From the NCBI GenBank assembly GCA_964486455.1, contig CAZAMP010000043.1, forward strand, positions 1 to 35,303: a stretch of DNA of 35,303 bases. The letters are read 5' to 3'. Below are positions 24,319 to 32,847 of this stretch, one piece after another. The translations under genes were made by a program, and so were the position numbers. Under the pieces are notes generated by a model. The model was not told the origin of the DNA, searched no databases, and saw only the letters and a list, made by a program, of their open reading frames with translations. The stretch's first letter is position 1. Every line of letters begins with the position of its first letter. This DNA comes from CAZAMP01 sp964486455. Its GTDB lineage: Bacteria; Eisenbacteria; RBG-16-71-46; CAZAMP01.

Positions 24319-26898
24319 TCATCTCAGCAGCGCGGCCTTCCGCGTGACCGAGCCACGGCCTTCTGCCGCTACACGGACAAAATAGATCCCGCCGGCCACC
24401 GGTCGCCCGAGATCGTCGTGACCATTCCACATCCAGCGACTCCGTCCGGCGGGAAGCACACCGGCGTGAAGTGTCCGGACTCGACGCCCCTGCGTATCGA
24501 AGACCGTCACCGATCCATCCCGCGCGACGCTCGATCCAGTGTCGATCCCGATCGAGATCCGCCCGCTGAACGGCGTCGGCCAGGTTCTCAGCCGCAGGCC
24601 GACGGGTGGCGTGGCGGCGCCCACCTCACCGGCGACCGGCCGGAAGAGCAGCACACGAGCCTCCAGCGGCCCGAGCGCGAGATCGGCGTCATAGGTGCCG
24701 CTCGCCGGAAGCGTGCCGTCGAAAACCCACTGAAGGTCCGCGCCGAGCCGCCAGAGATCCCACGGACCCGGCCCCACGCCGACATCCTCGAGATCCACCG
24801 AGATCGTTCCCTCTTGCGGTGTCATCGTGAAGTTCGTGACGAGCAGCGCCAACCGTCCCTCCGGGTCGACGAGTGACCCGCCGAGTACCGCGAGTGTGTC
24901 GAGGTGCGCATGTAGACCTGCGTCCGGCTCGAAGTCGATGACGACGTGGTCGAAGTCGTCGAGCCGTGGCGGGCGCTCCCACCTTCCGAAGACGGCGTGA
25001 TCCTCGATGCACCCGTGCATCGCAGCCAGATCCTTCAGGTATGCCATGGAGATCTCATGATCGGCCGGCCATTCGTCACGGGGGAGGCTGTCGGCGTAGA
25101 AGCTGAGCTGGCTGCCGTTGACCCAGCCCCACGCCTGCGTGAAGCGGTACGCAACCGAGTCGGACCATGCACTGTACGGGGTCACGGCGCTCATGCGGTG
25201 CCCGATCCGATCGTGATAGACCGCATGTACGAGCGCGATGGGCTCGGCCTCCTCCAGCGTCAGCCACCCGGCGTCCCGCTGATCCCAGCAGTGGCCGAGG
25301 AAGAAGTCCAGGTGTGGGATCAGATACTCGCAGCGGCTCTCCTGCGTGAGGGAGGCGGTGGGCCAACCCTCGTGGACCTGATCGAACATCGTGCCGTAGC
25401 CGTCCAGCCAGTAGTCGCCGCCACCCTTCGTGTGCGCGTGGTGCGGGGAGTGACAGAGCGAGGCTTTCGGGTAGTTGTCGTTGTAGAGGTCGGTCACGGC
25501 TGGATAGGTGCCGAGCAGGGCATCGAGTCGTTCGGGGTAGTAGTTCCGCCATTCGGAGCCGGAACCGGGACAAGGGATGTAGAAGGCGAACGTCGTATCG
25601 AAGTACGCTTCCCCGTCCCAGTTGAGGGCCGCCATGTCCTCGAAGTAGTCGCCGCTGTTGTAGGCCTCCGGGGCGAGATCACGTGTGGAGGTGTAGGGCC
25701 AGTTGCGGAGATCGAGGCTATCGAGGATCGCCCAGATCTCCTCGGTTTCCGGGTGGGGATTCGTCCAGTTGAAGCAGAAGGATCGCCAGCCCCAGTCGCG
25801 GCAGTGAGCGTCGAGCTTCACATCCGGCCCCATGAAGTCTTTGATCTCGATCAGGCGCGCTCTCGCGACGGCGGGGTCGATGGGAGTTTCATCACCGACC
25901 GGAACCACCGGGAAGATGATCGAGAGGGTCCGCTCCAATGCATCCGGCCGGAGATCATCGCGTTGGCTGAGCGGTCCGGGCGCCATCCACGGCATCCCGT
26001 CCATGCGTTCCCGGTAGTCGCGCGCGGCATCGATCCAGTCCCCGTCGAAGGGCTTGAGGTAGACCGGGTAGGACATCTCCCAGCTCGGACTCACCTCTCG
26101 CGGATGCGGGGGATAGTGTCGGAAGCCCACATGAAGCGTGTCCGTACGCCCCCAGCAGGAAATGCGCTTGATCCAGCCGGTCGAATCTTCGGTCCCGAAT
26201 AGCAGCCCCTTCTTCAGGTTGCTGTCGAGGAGGTGGTATTGCTGCAGACTCGGCATGCCCGGGTGGGTTGCCCACTGGTTGAACACCACCGGATCCACGT
26301 CGGCCAGTGGATTGAAGATGACGCTCAGCTCGGTGGCGGGATTCCTCACGAGGCCACCACCCATGATCGGCACGATGGCCGTGTCGAGCCGAAGCGATCC
26401 ACCGGCGCTCTCGTGCAGCTTGAATCCGGGCGCGCCGAGTGCCCAAAGTCCGTACTGTCCCCCGCGAAGATCGGTCTCCGCCCGGAAGCGGACCCGCCGC
26501 GCACCGTCGGGTAGGATCACCAGGATGTCGACGTCCAGCGTGTCTCCATCGGCCGTCGCCACGTCGGTCCAGCGTAGCGTGAGCGTGTCGCCGTCAGCCG
26601 ATAGGAAATCGGTTTTGGCGCCGGGATCCCGGCTGTCGAGTCTCACGAAGTCGGCGATGGAAAACGAGTCGAGTGTGGGATCGTAGAGCGTCGCGTTCCA
26701 GAGCGGTGCGCCGGAATCGAAGAGAAGCGTGACGCCGTCGCCTTCGATCCGGTTGAGCCCATAGCTTGCCTCGTCGAAGGAAATGGTCACGGGACCGTTG
26801 GAGATCGAGACATCGGCGTGAGCGGGGAGCGGGATGCACGACAACGTCACTGCGAACAGACAGGACACAGAGACGCGACCAGGGTGTATGTACAACAT
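24319..26898 (-). CDS. Secreted glycosidase-like protein (DUF6259-like) with FlgD-like sorting domain, copy A
   Basis: An 859-residue exported protein and tandem paralogue of the next gene upstream. The ATG at 26898 follows AAGGAG at seven bases, and a signal peptide follows (ending near PAHA); the frame extends to 27105 without a better start. After an N-terminal beta-sandwich comes a region with the run of Trp, Asp and His residues seen in TIM-barrel glycosidases (VYLKPFDGDWIDAARDYRE, LDAHCRDWGWRSF, ESRCEYLIPHLDF). Residues about 684-840 are encoded by DNA identical to copy B. A FlgD-like module closes it (WNGHDDLGRPVAGG). DUF6259 is my best family match by style. Substrate unknown, probably an extracellular glycan. 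Confidence 0.8.
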   Translation of the reverse strand: MLYIHPGRVSVSCLFAVTLSCIPLPAHADVSISNGPVTISFDEASYGLNRIEGDGVTLLFDSGAPLWNATLYDPTLDSFSIADFVRLDSRDPGAKTDFLSADGDTLTLRWTDVATADGDTLDVDILVILPDGARRVRFRAETDLRGGQYGLWALGAPGFKLHESAGGSLRLDTAIVPIMGGGLVRNPATELSVIFNPLADVDPVVFNQWATHPGMPSLQQYHLLDSNLKKGLLFGTEDSTGWIKRISCWGRTDTLHVGFRHYPPHPREVSPSWEMSYPVYLKPFDGDWIDAARDYRERMDGMPWMAPGPLSQRDDLRPDALERTLSIIFPVVPVGDETPIDPAVARARLIEIKDFMGPDVKLDAHCRDWGWRSFCFNWTNPHPETEEIWAILDSLDLRNWPYTSTRDLAPEAYNSGDYFEDMAALNWDGEAYFDTTFAFYIPCPGSGSEWRNYYPERLDALLGTYPAVTDLYNDNYPKASLCHSPHHAHTKGGGDYWLDGYGTMFDQVHEGWPTASLTQESRCEYLIPHLDFFLGHCWDQRDAGWLTLEEAEPIALVHAVYHDRIGHRMSAVTPYSAWSDSVAYRFTQAWGWVNGSQLSFYADSLPRDEWPADHEISMAYLKDLAAMHGCIEDHAVFGRWERPPRLDDFDHVVIDFEPDAGLHAHLDTLAVLGGSLVDPEGRLALLVTNFTMTPQEGTISVDLEDVGVGPGPWDLWRLGADLQWVFDGTLPASGTYDADLALGPLEARVLLFRPVAGEVGAATPPVGLRLRTWPTPFSGRISIGIDTGSSVARDGSVTVFDTQGRRVRTLHAGVLPAGRSRWMWNGHDDLGRPVAGGIYFVRVAAEGRGSVTRKAALLR
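24380..24849 (-). repeat. 470-bp direct repeat, copy A
   Basis: Identical by eye to 27055-27524 (offset 2675 bases), with no mismatch seen. It covers codons about 684-840, that is a linker beta domain and most of the FlgD module. Flanking sequence drops abruptly to much lower similarity. Confidence 0.92.
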
Positions 26899-26993
26899 GG
26901 GGCGCTCCTTGTGACTCACGAAAGACTGTCGCTCACTACTATTGGTTGCTCCAACGCTGCCTGTATTGACTCTGGATGATGCGAAAAGGCGCA

Positions 26994-29570
26994 CTACCTG
27001 AGTAGCGTCGCCTTTCGCGTGACCGAACCGTGGCCATCGGCCGCCACGCGCACGAAATAGATCCCGCCGGCCACCGGTCGCCCGAGATCGTCGTGACCAT
27101 TCCACATCCAGCGACTCCGTCCGGCGGGAAGCACACCGGCGTGAAGTGTCCGGACTCGACGCCCCTGCGTATCGAAGACCGTCACCGATCCATCCCGCGC
27201 GACGCTCGATCCAGTGTCGATCCCGATCGAGATCCGCCCGCTGAACGGCGTCGGCCAGGTTCTCAGCCGCAGGCCGACGGGTGGCGTGGCGGCGCCCACC
27301 TCACCGGCGACCGGCCGGAAGAGCAGCACACGAGCCTCCAGCGGCCCGAGCGCGAGATCGGCGTCATAGGTGCCGCTCGCCGGAAGCGTGCCGTCGAAAA
27401 CCCACTGAAGGTCCGCGCCGAGCCGCCAGAGATCCCACGGACCCGGCCCCACGCCGACATCCTCGAGATCCACCGAGATCGTTCCCTCTTGCGGTGTCAT
27501 CGTGAAGTTCGTGACGAGCAGCGCGAGCCGACCGTCGGGATCCACGAGCGATCCACCCAGGACCGCGTGCGTCTCATACTCTGCGTGGGACCCCGCGTCT
27601 TCTTCGAACGGAACCGTGATCGAATCGAAGTCGGCCAGCAGCGGCGGCCGTTCCCAGCGTCCGAAGACCGCGTGGTCGGTGACCTGGCCGTGCAGGGCCG
27701 CAAGGTCTCGGAGGTAAGCGGTGTATCGGACGCGATCATCCGGCCAGTCGGCGAGCGGCACGTCATCGAGTCGGTGGCTGGGGCGCACGCCGTTGACCCA
27801 CCCCCATGCCTGCATGAACCGCGGCGCGACCGAGTCCGCCTGGTCGTAGGCGCCCACGACACTCCACTGCATCATGATCCAGTCGTGATAGATCGCCTGC
27901 ACGAGCGGGACGGGCTCGGCCTCGTCCAATACCAGCCAGCCGCTCGCCTTCTGATCCCATGCCTGTGCCGGCACGAAGTCGAGCTGCGGAATCAAATACT
28001 CGCACCGGCTTTCGCTCAGGAACGACGCATCGGGCCAGTCGTTGCGCAGGCGGCCGATCATGGCGCGGTAGCCGTCCAGCCAGTACGTCCCGCCGCCGGG
28101 AACGTGGTCGTGCATCAGATCGGTGGGGTGGTGGCAGAGAAAAGGCTTCGGGAAGTTGTCGCAGTAGAGGTCGGTGATGTTTGGCCAGGAGAGCACCTCG
28201 CTGCACTTGTCCGCGTAGTAGGTTTGCCAGTAAGAGCCGGGGCAGAGGATATCGGACTTGAACACGTTGGAATGCGCGGGCTCGCCGTTGCGCGTCATCG
28301 CGACCCACAGCTTGTAGGTCTCGTCGGAGGTGTACGCGTCGGGCAGATCCCGCGTCGAGCTGTACGGCCCGCAGCCGAGCCCGAGGCTGTCGACGAAGTC
28401 CAGCACGGGCGGAACCTCCGGGTCGACGGTCCAGCCGGGGTCGAACGCGAAGGCGCGCCAACCCCAGTTGCGGCCCAGCGTCGTGATCTGCACGCTGTCC
28501 CCGAAGAATGTCACCAGCTCCTGCAGACGTTCATTGATGAACTCGGCGTCGTACCCGAATTGCGAGAAGTTCAGCGGAAGAAAGAGGCTCAGGTCCTTCT
28601 CGAGGATGAACGGCCGGAGGTCGTCCCGCTCATGCAGCCGTCCCTGTGTGAGCCACGGCATCTCCAGCTCGTTGGTGCGCCGCACGTAGTCGCGTGCGGC
28701 ATCGATCCAGTCGCCGGCGAAGGGCTTCAGGTAGACGGGATAGGGTATCTCCCAGCTCGCCGCGGCCCCGGCGTCATGCGGCGGGTAGTGTCGGAAGCCC
28801 ACGCGGATCGCGTCTCCGGTTCCGATGCCGACGATCCGCTTCATCCAGCCGAGCGGGTCCTCGGTGCCGTAGAGCAACCCCCGATCGTACCCGCTGTCAT
28901 AGATGTGATACTGTTGCAGCGCCACCTCGCCCGGATGAGTGGCGTGGTGGTTGGTGCGCGTGGGCTCGAGGTCGTCCGCCGGGACGAAATCGATGTCGAG
29001 ACTGTCGGCCGGGTCGCGCACACGGCAGCCCGCGTAGAGTGGGATGATGGCTGTGTCGAGACGGAAGTCGCCGCTCATCTCGAGCAGGGAGAAGAGCGGG
29101 GCGTTGACCGCCCAGATCGCGTAGTGATCGCCGGTCAGGGAGAGATTGACACCGATGCGCGCGCGCGTCCCGCCGGTCGGGATGGTGACGTGAAGATCGA
29201 GATCGAGTGTGTCGAGGCCCGCGAGTGACATGTCGGTCCAGCGGAGGGTGAGCGTATCGCCGCCGGTGGAGAGAAAGTCCGAGCGCGTCGCATCGTCCCG
29301 GCTGCTGAAGGTCACGAGGTCGGCCACCTCGAGGGAATCGAGCGTCGAGTCGTAGACGGTGACCGTCCAGATGGAGTCGTTTGGATCGCACAGCAGCGAG
29401 AAGTCCGCCCCGTCGATCCGCGACAGTCCGTAGTACGCGGTCTCGTCGAAGGCGATCGTCACATCGGAGTTGCCGAACTCGACCTCGGCGCGGGGTGCGG
29501 TCGCCGCGAGCAGGAGGACGAGCGCGAGAAGGAAGACGGGGGATCGATGACGAGGATGCCGTGACCACAT
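26994..29570 (-). CDS. Secreted glycosidase-like protein (DUF6259-like) with FlgD-like sorting domain, copy B
   Basis: An 858-residue paralogue of copy A with the same order: signal peptide (ending near APRA), N-terminal beta-sandwich, barrel-like region (VYLKPFAGDWIDAARDY, LGRNWGWRAFAF, ESRCEYLIPQLDF), beta domain and FlgD module ending VTRKATLLR. ATG at 29570 with GGAGGT four bases before. Outside the identical 470-bp tract the two proteins are clearly diverged, with many substitutions and differing loops, so they may take different substrates. The 95-base gap to copy A suggests cotranscription. Confidence 0.8.
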   Translation of the reverse strand: MWSRHPRHRSPVFLLALVLLLAATAPRAEVEFGNSDVTIAFDETAYYGLSRIDGADFSLLCDPNDSIWTVTVYDSTLDSLEVADLVTFSSRDDATRSDFLSTGGDTLTLRWTDMSLAGLDTLDLDLHVTIPTGGTRARIGVNLSLTGDHYAIWAVNAPLFSLLEMSGDFRLDTAIIPLYAGCRVRDPADSLDIDFVPADDLEPTRTNHHATHPGEVALQQYHIYDSGYDRGLLYGTEDPLGWMKRIVGIGTGDAIRVGFRHYPPHDAGAAASWEIPYPVYLKPFAGDWIDAARDYVRRTNELEMPWLTQGRLHERDDLRPFILEKDLSLFLPLNFSQFGYDAEFINERLQELVTFFGDSVQITTLGRNWGWRAFAFDPGWTVDPEVPPVLDFVDSLGLGCGPYSSTRDLPDAYTSDETYKLWVAMTRNGEPAHSNVFKSDILCPGSYWQTYYADKCSEVLSWPNITDLYCDNFPKPFLCHHPTDLMHDHVPGGGTYWLDGYRAMIGRLRNDWPDASFLSESRCEYLIPQLDFVPAQAWDQKASGWLVLDEAEPVPLVQAIYHDWIMMQWSVVGAYDQADSVAPRFMQAWGWVNGVRPSHRLDDVPLADWPDDRVRYTAYLRDLAALHGQVTDHAVFGRWERPPLLADFDSITVPFEEDAGSHAEYETHAVLGGSLVDPDGRLALLVTNFTMTPQEGTISVDLEDVGVGPGPWDLWRLGADLQWVFDGTLPASGTYDADLALGPLEARVLLFRPVAGEVGAATPPVGLRLRTWPTPFSGRISIGIDTGSSVARDGSVTVFDTQGRRVRTLHAGVLPAGRSRWMWNGHDDLGRPVAGGIYFVRVAADGHGSVTRKATLLR
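27055..27524 (-). repeat. 470-bp direct repeat, copy B
   Basis: Partner of 24380-24849. It encodes residues about 683-839 of copy B in the same reading frame. Identity ends within one codon boundary region on each side, at a GRLALLV codon run on the upstream side. Confidence 0.92.
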
Positions 29571-29601
29571 GGTGACCTCCTATGTATTGCCGCTTGATAG
29601 G

Positions 29602-29607
29602 ATTCTA
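29602..29607 (-). promoter_or_regulatory. Candidate -10 box for tandem glycosidase-like genes
   Basis: Minus-strand TAGAAT about 32 bases before the copy B ATG, preceded by TG but without a recognisable -35. Confidence 0.3.
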
Positions 29608-29733
29608 CACGCATTTGGCTGCGCGCGCCGCGCATCACGGCCAAAAAGTGATCGGTCCGGTGCTCGAGGCCGGAGATCTGGCCACATCCGCCCGATCGGG
29701 CGGGGCTCGCCTGGCCGGCGGATGACGGGGGGA

Positions 29734-29763
29734 TTGCGGCCGGATCCTCCGGCAGGCTAGAAT
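29734..29763 (+). promoter_or_regulatory. Candidate promoter for exported LanC-like protein
   Basis: TTGCGG and TAGAAT separated by 18 bases, ending 26 bases before the ATG at 29790. With the minus-strand box at 29602 it makes this a divergent promoter region. Confidence 0.42.
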
Positions 29764-29789
29764 CGATACACATCATCAGGGAGGCCGAC

Positions 29790-31628
29790 ATGAAGCACAT
29801 CGCCCCAACCGCTTTGGTTCTCGCCCTTCTCCTGCTTGCCCCTGACCCATCCTCCGGTTGCGGCCCCGGCGACGCGGATCGCACGAGTGGGGCCTGCCTC
29901 CCCGGCGGCCGGGTTTTCGATTTCGGGACGCGTGATCGTCCGGACTCGTCGGACATCTGTCCCGACCAGGTGATCCACGGCATGGCGGGGGTCGGCGGCG
30001 TCGCTCAGTTCTTCATGAGCTTGGAGCACTACGACGAGGAGTTCTATCGCCCCGTCTGGCAGGGCGCTCTGCAATGGATCGAGAACGATGCCGAGCCGGG
30101 CGACCCCGGCTACAAGTGGGAGGCGGTGCATTGCGACGGGATCAAGGCGCCCGGTCGCGTGAGCACCATGTGGAACGCGGAGCTGTTCTGCCGGGGCTAT
30201 CTCTACGCGGAGGACTCCGCATACGTCGCCGTGGCCGACAGCGCCGTCGCGTGGGTGGACTCGGAGAAGATCGACGCGGATACCCTCTACTCGGGCAGCA
30301 ACGGCTACATCTGGATCGAGAAGGCGTTTGAGGCGCCGGCGCCGGAGTACTACAGCCTGGGAGCCCTGCACGGCATGTGCGCGATCGGGCGTCACGCGCT
30401 GGAGATCTACCGGATCTCCGGAAGCATGATGGCCAGGGATCTGGCCATGGGTGTCGGGCGGACGGTTCGCGACGCGGCGGTTGTCGATACGGAGAAGGGC
30501 GGGCACTTCTGGTACGCCTTCGGTGGGATGTATGGGAGCCCGTACACGCACACCGGCTTCTGTCTGGGGGCGGCGGGCATCATCGAGTTTCTCATCGAGA
30601 TGGACTACACGCTGTCGGGCATGGGCGAGGTGGACTACCGCGCGGTGGCCGAAGGCGGGCTCAAGTGGCTGATGGCGGTCGCGGACAGCGCCGATGGGGG
30701 GCTCCGGTGGGAGAAGGACCTGGATCACACTGGGTCCGGCTACTGGCCGATTGCGGGGTTCGGAGCGACGGGCGTCGGTCGCGCCTTCCTGCGCGCCCAC
30801 GAGCAGTTCGGCGAGGACGTGTATCTCGACACGGCCATTGGGGCGGGGGATTGGATCGTCGCCCAGGCGGATCAGTCGGGCGACGGCCGGCTCGCCTGGT
30901 GGCGCGAGGTACCCGCGGATTCGTCGAGCGACGTCAAGACGTCCTGGTGTCGCGGGGCCCTCGGCGCCCTGCACTTCCTACAGCGCCTGGGCGTGGAGAC
31001 CAGCAACTACTTCTACACCAGCACGGCCCGGAAAGCGGTGCGGTGGCTCGAGAGCATGCAGGAGGAAACCGCCGACGGTCAGTTCGTTTTCCCGGTCAGG
31101 GTCGGCGATGCGGAGCAGGTGAGCGGAAGGGCCTACGGCGTGTCCGGCATGGTGAACCCGGTGTACGACCCCGCCGACGGCGTGATCGACACGGAGCCCT
31201 TCAAGAGCGTCGCGATCGATGCCGCCGAGTTCCTGATCCAAAGGAGGATCATCACGGAAGAGGGCCACTACTGGAACCACAGCATGCCGTTCGATACGAC
31301 CACCGTGTCGGTCCCCGACGTGCCGCCGCCTCGCCGTCCGGACAAGTTCGACGCTCGCATCTACCCGACGCCCTCCTCCGGACCGTTCGCGATTCTCTTG
31401 AGATTCGACCATCCCGTTTCCGATCAACGTCTGCGCCTCGACGTCTACGACGTCGGCGGACGTCGTGTGCTCTCGCGCGCCGCCGACGGCAGGATCGACG
31501 GCACCGAGGCCCGGATCATGTGGGATGGCCGCGACGAGAAGAAGCGTCTGGTCCCTCGCGGCGTGTATTTCTTGAGGGTGCTGGCCGGAACACAGACGCG
31601 CGAGCTGAAGGTCGCCGTGATACGCTAG
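29790..31628 (+). CDS. Exported alpha/alpha-toroid (LanC-like) protein with FlgD-like sorting domain
   Basis: A 612-residue secreted protein; ATG with GGGAGG five bases before and a signal peptide ending near SSGCG. Residues about 60-500 consist of repeated helical hairpins, each with a small-residue turn: SLGALHGMCAIG, GFCLGAAGIIEFL, GFGATGVGRAFL, SWCRGALGALHFL (Cys387). This is the pattern of LanC-type and related six-barrel toroids, where WC-x-G and HG turns hold zinc, but only part of the zinc triad is recognisable. A glycosidase of the same fold is the alternative. Residues about 520-612 are a FlgD-like module (IYPTPSSGPF, YDVGGRRVL, WDGRDEKKR). Lantibiotic synthesis is unlikely for a secreted protein with no precursor gene nearby. 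Confidence 0.8.
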   Translation: MKHIAPTALVLALLLLAPDPSSGCGPGDADRTSGACLPGGRVFDFGTRDRPDSSDICPDQVIHGMAGVGGVAQFFMSLEHYDEEFYRPVWQGALQWIENDAEPGDPGYKWEAVHCDGIKAPGRVSTMWNAELFCRGYLYAEDSAYVAVADSAVAWVDSEKIDADTLYSGSNGYIWIEKAFEAPAPEYYSLGALHGMCAIGRHALEIYRISGSMMARDLAMGVGRTVRDAAVVDTEKGGHFWYAFGGMYGSPYTHTGFCLGAAGIIEFLIEMDYTLSGMGEVDYRAVAEGGLKWLMAVADSADGGLRWEKDLDHTGSGYWPIAGFGATGVGRAFLRAHEQFGEDVYLDTAIGAGDWIVAQADQSGDGRLAWWREVPADSSSDVKTSWCRGALGALHFLQRLGVETSNYFYTSTARKAVRWLESMQEETADGQFVFPVRVGDAEQVSGRAYGVSGMVNPVYDPADGVIDTEPFKSVAIDAAEFLIQRRIITEEGHYWNHSMPFDTTTVSVPDVPPPRRPDKFDARIYPTPSSGPFAILLRFDHPVSDQRLRLDVYDVGGRRVLSRAADGRIDGTEARIMWDGRDEKKRLVPRGVYFLRVLAGTQTRELKVAVIR

Positions 31629-31689
31629 CAGCGCGCTGCCAGGGTCATCCGTCCGGATCCTCACCCCGACGAATGATCCTATCGAATGA

Positions 31690-32553
31690 TCATCGAACGA
31701 CGACGGCCCGCCGCACGACCGTTCGGTGATCCACTTTCAGTCGCACGTAGTACACGCCGGGACCGAGATGGTCATTCTCCCCCGGCGACCAGATCCACTG
31801 GTGCCTTCCTGCAGCCAACACGAGCCGGGGCCAGGACATGACGACCCGGCCGGTCACGTCGAAGATAGCCGCCGACACCTTCGCATCGTCTGCCAGCTCG
31901 AGGTCGAGACCGGTGGAGGTTCGAAGTGGGTTGGGAGTGACCGAAAACGTTGGAAGCAGTCGGGTTGTCGCGTCCGGGACGGCGTCCACCTCGGTGTCGT
32001 CTCCGTAGATGTACATCCGACCCGTATCCGCGGCGCCCCACGCGCCCACCAGGACATCGTCGTAGGTATTGAGATCAAGATCACTCGCGCCCGCCACGGC
32101 GCTTCCGAACTGTTCGCCCGCCGCCGCTGCCGTGAAGATGAAGTCGGCGGTGGCATCGAGCGCCGCGCCGCCCCGGTAGACATAGACGCGCCCTCCCTCG
32201 TCGCTGCCGTTGGTGAAGCCGGGGGAGCCGACGGCGAAATCCATCGCTCCGTCACCGTCCACGTCGCCGGCACCGTCGAGTGCCGCGCCGAAGATGGCGT
32301 CGCCATGCTCACCGCTCAGCACGAGATCGGCCGCCGCATCCAGCTCGGTCCCGCCGAAGAACAAGTAGGCTCGTCCGGCATCCGTCGCGGGCGCGTTCGC
32401 GAAACGGGCGCCCACCAGGAAATCGTTGCCGCCACCACCACCGACGTCGCCGCAGCCGGCCACCGCGCCGCCGATGAGCGCGCCCGCGAGAACGAGCATG
32501 AGAGGAATCCCCGCGAGAGGAACGAAGGTCTTGGTCGAGCTTGACGTGTCCAT
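31690..32553 (-). CDS. FG-GAP repeat lipoprotein with FlgD-like sorting domain
   Basis: A 287-residue exported protein with GGGGGA before the ATG. The N-terminal hydrophobic span ends AVAGC, a likely lipobox. Three integrin-like FG-GAP repeats follow (about residues 40-180), each with a calcium-type loop such as DVDGDGAMDFAVGSP or DLDLNTYDDVLVGA and a YLFFGG/YVYRGG strand. The FlgD-like module (about 200-287) has IFDVTGRVVMSW and GVYYVRLKV. Only three repeats remain, fewer than the seven of a full propeller, so it may have been shortened. Probably surface adhesion or scaffold. Confidence 0.82.
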   Translation of the reverse strand: MDTSSSTKTFVPLAGIPLMLVLAGALIGGAVAGCGDVGGGGGNDFLVGARFANAPATDAGRAYLFFGGTELDAAADLVLSGEHGDAIFGAALDGAGDVDGDGAMDFAVGSPGFTNGSDEGGRVYVYRGGAALDATADFIFTAAAAGEQFGSAVAGASDLDLNTYDDVLVGAWGAADTGRMYIYGDDTEVDAVPDATTRLLPTFSVTPNPLRTSTGLDLELADDAKVSAAIFDVTGRVVMSWPRLVLAAGRHQWIWSPGENDHLGPGVYYVRLKVDHRTVVRRAVVVR

Positions 32554-32745
32554 CGCAGTCCCCCAATGATGAGCGGCACCAGCCAGCGCGTCGGCATTGC
32601 TAGGTTTCGGATCTTCACATCTTTTACTATTTTGAACGATTACGCGTTTCTACACAAGGCGGCCGTTGCAGGCCTGATGCCTCGGCGTCCAGGTGCAGTG
32701 CGGCCTCCGCGGATAGGCGGTATGCTCTCCAGTGGTGGGAGGTGT

Positions 32746-32767
32746 CGCCGACGCTTCGAAGTCGGCG
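32746..32767. repeat. Inverted repeat upstream of ispG
   Basis: CGCCGAC and its complement GTCGGCG enclose eight bases, a perfect 7-bp stem. It lies in the gap between the divergent FG-GAP and ispG genes (32554-32847), where I see no other clear promoter, gene or RNA. There is no T tract, so terminator function is unlikely. Confidence 0.4.
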
Positions 32768-32847
32768 ATCGGCCGACGACTCATCATCGTGACGTGACGG
32801 CGAGAGTGACGGAAAGGGCTTAGCGCGAGCGGGGTATCATCCGCATA

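Noticed and set aside
27030..29228. Long plus-strand open frame opposite glycosidase-like copy B (also 24946-26202 and 20342-21994 opposite other genes)
   Set aside because: Arg/Val/His-rich shadow frames produced by GC-rich codon use of the real genes on the other strand; no ribosome site, signal peptide or recognisable domain.
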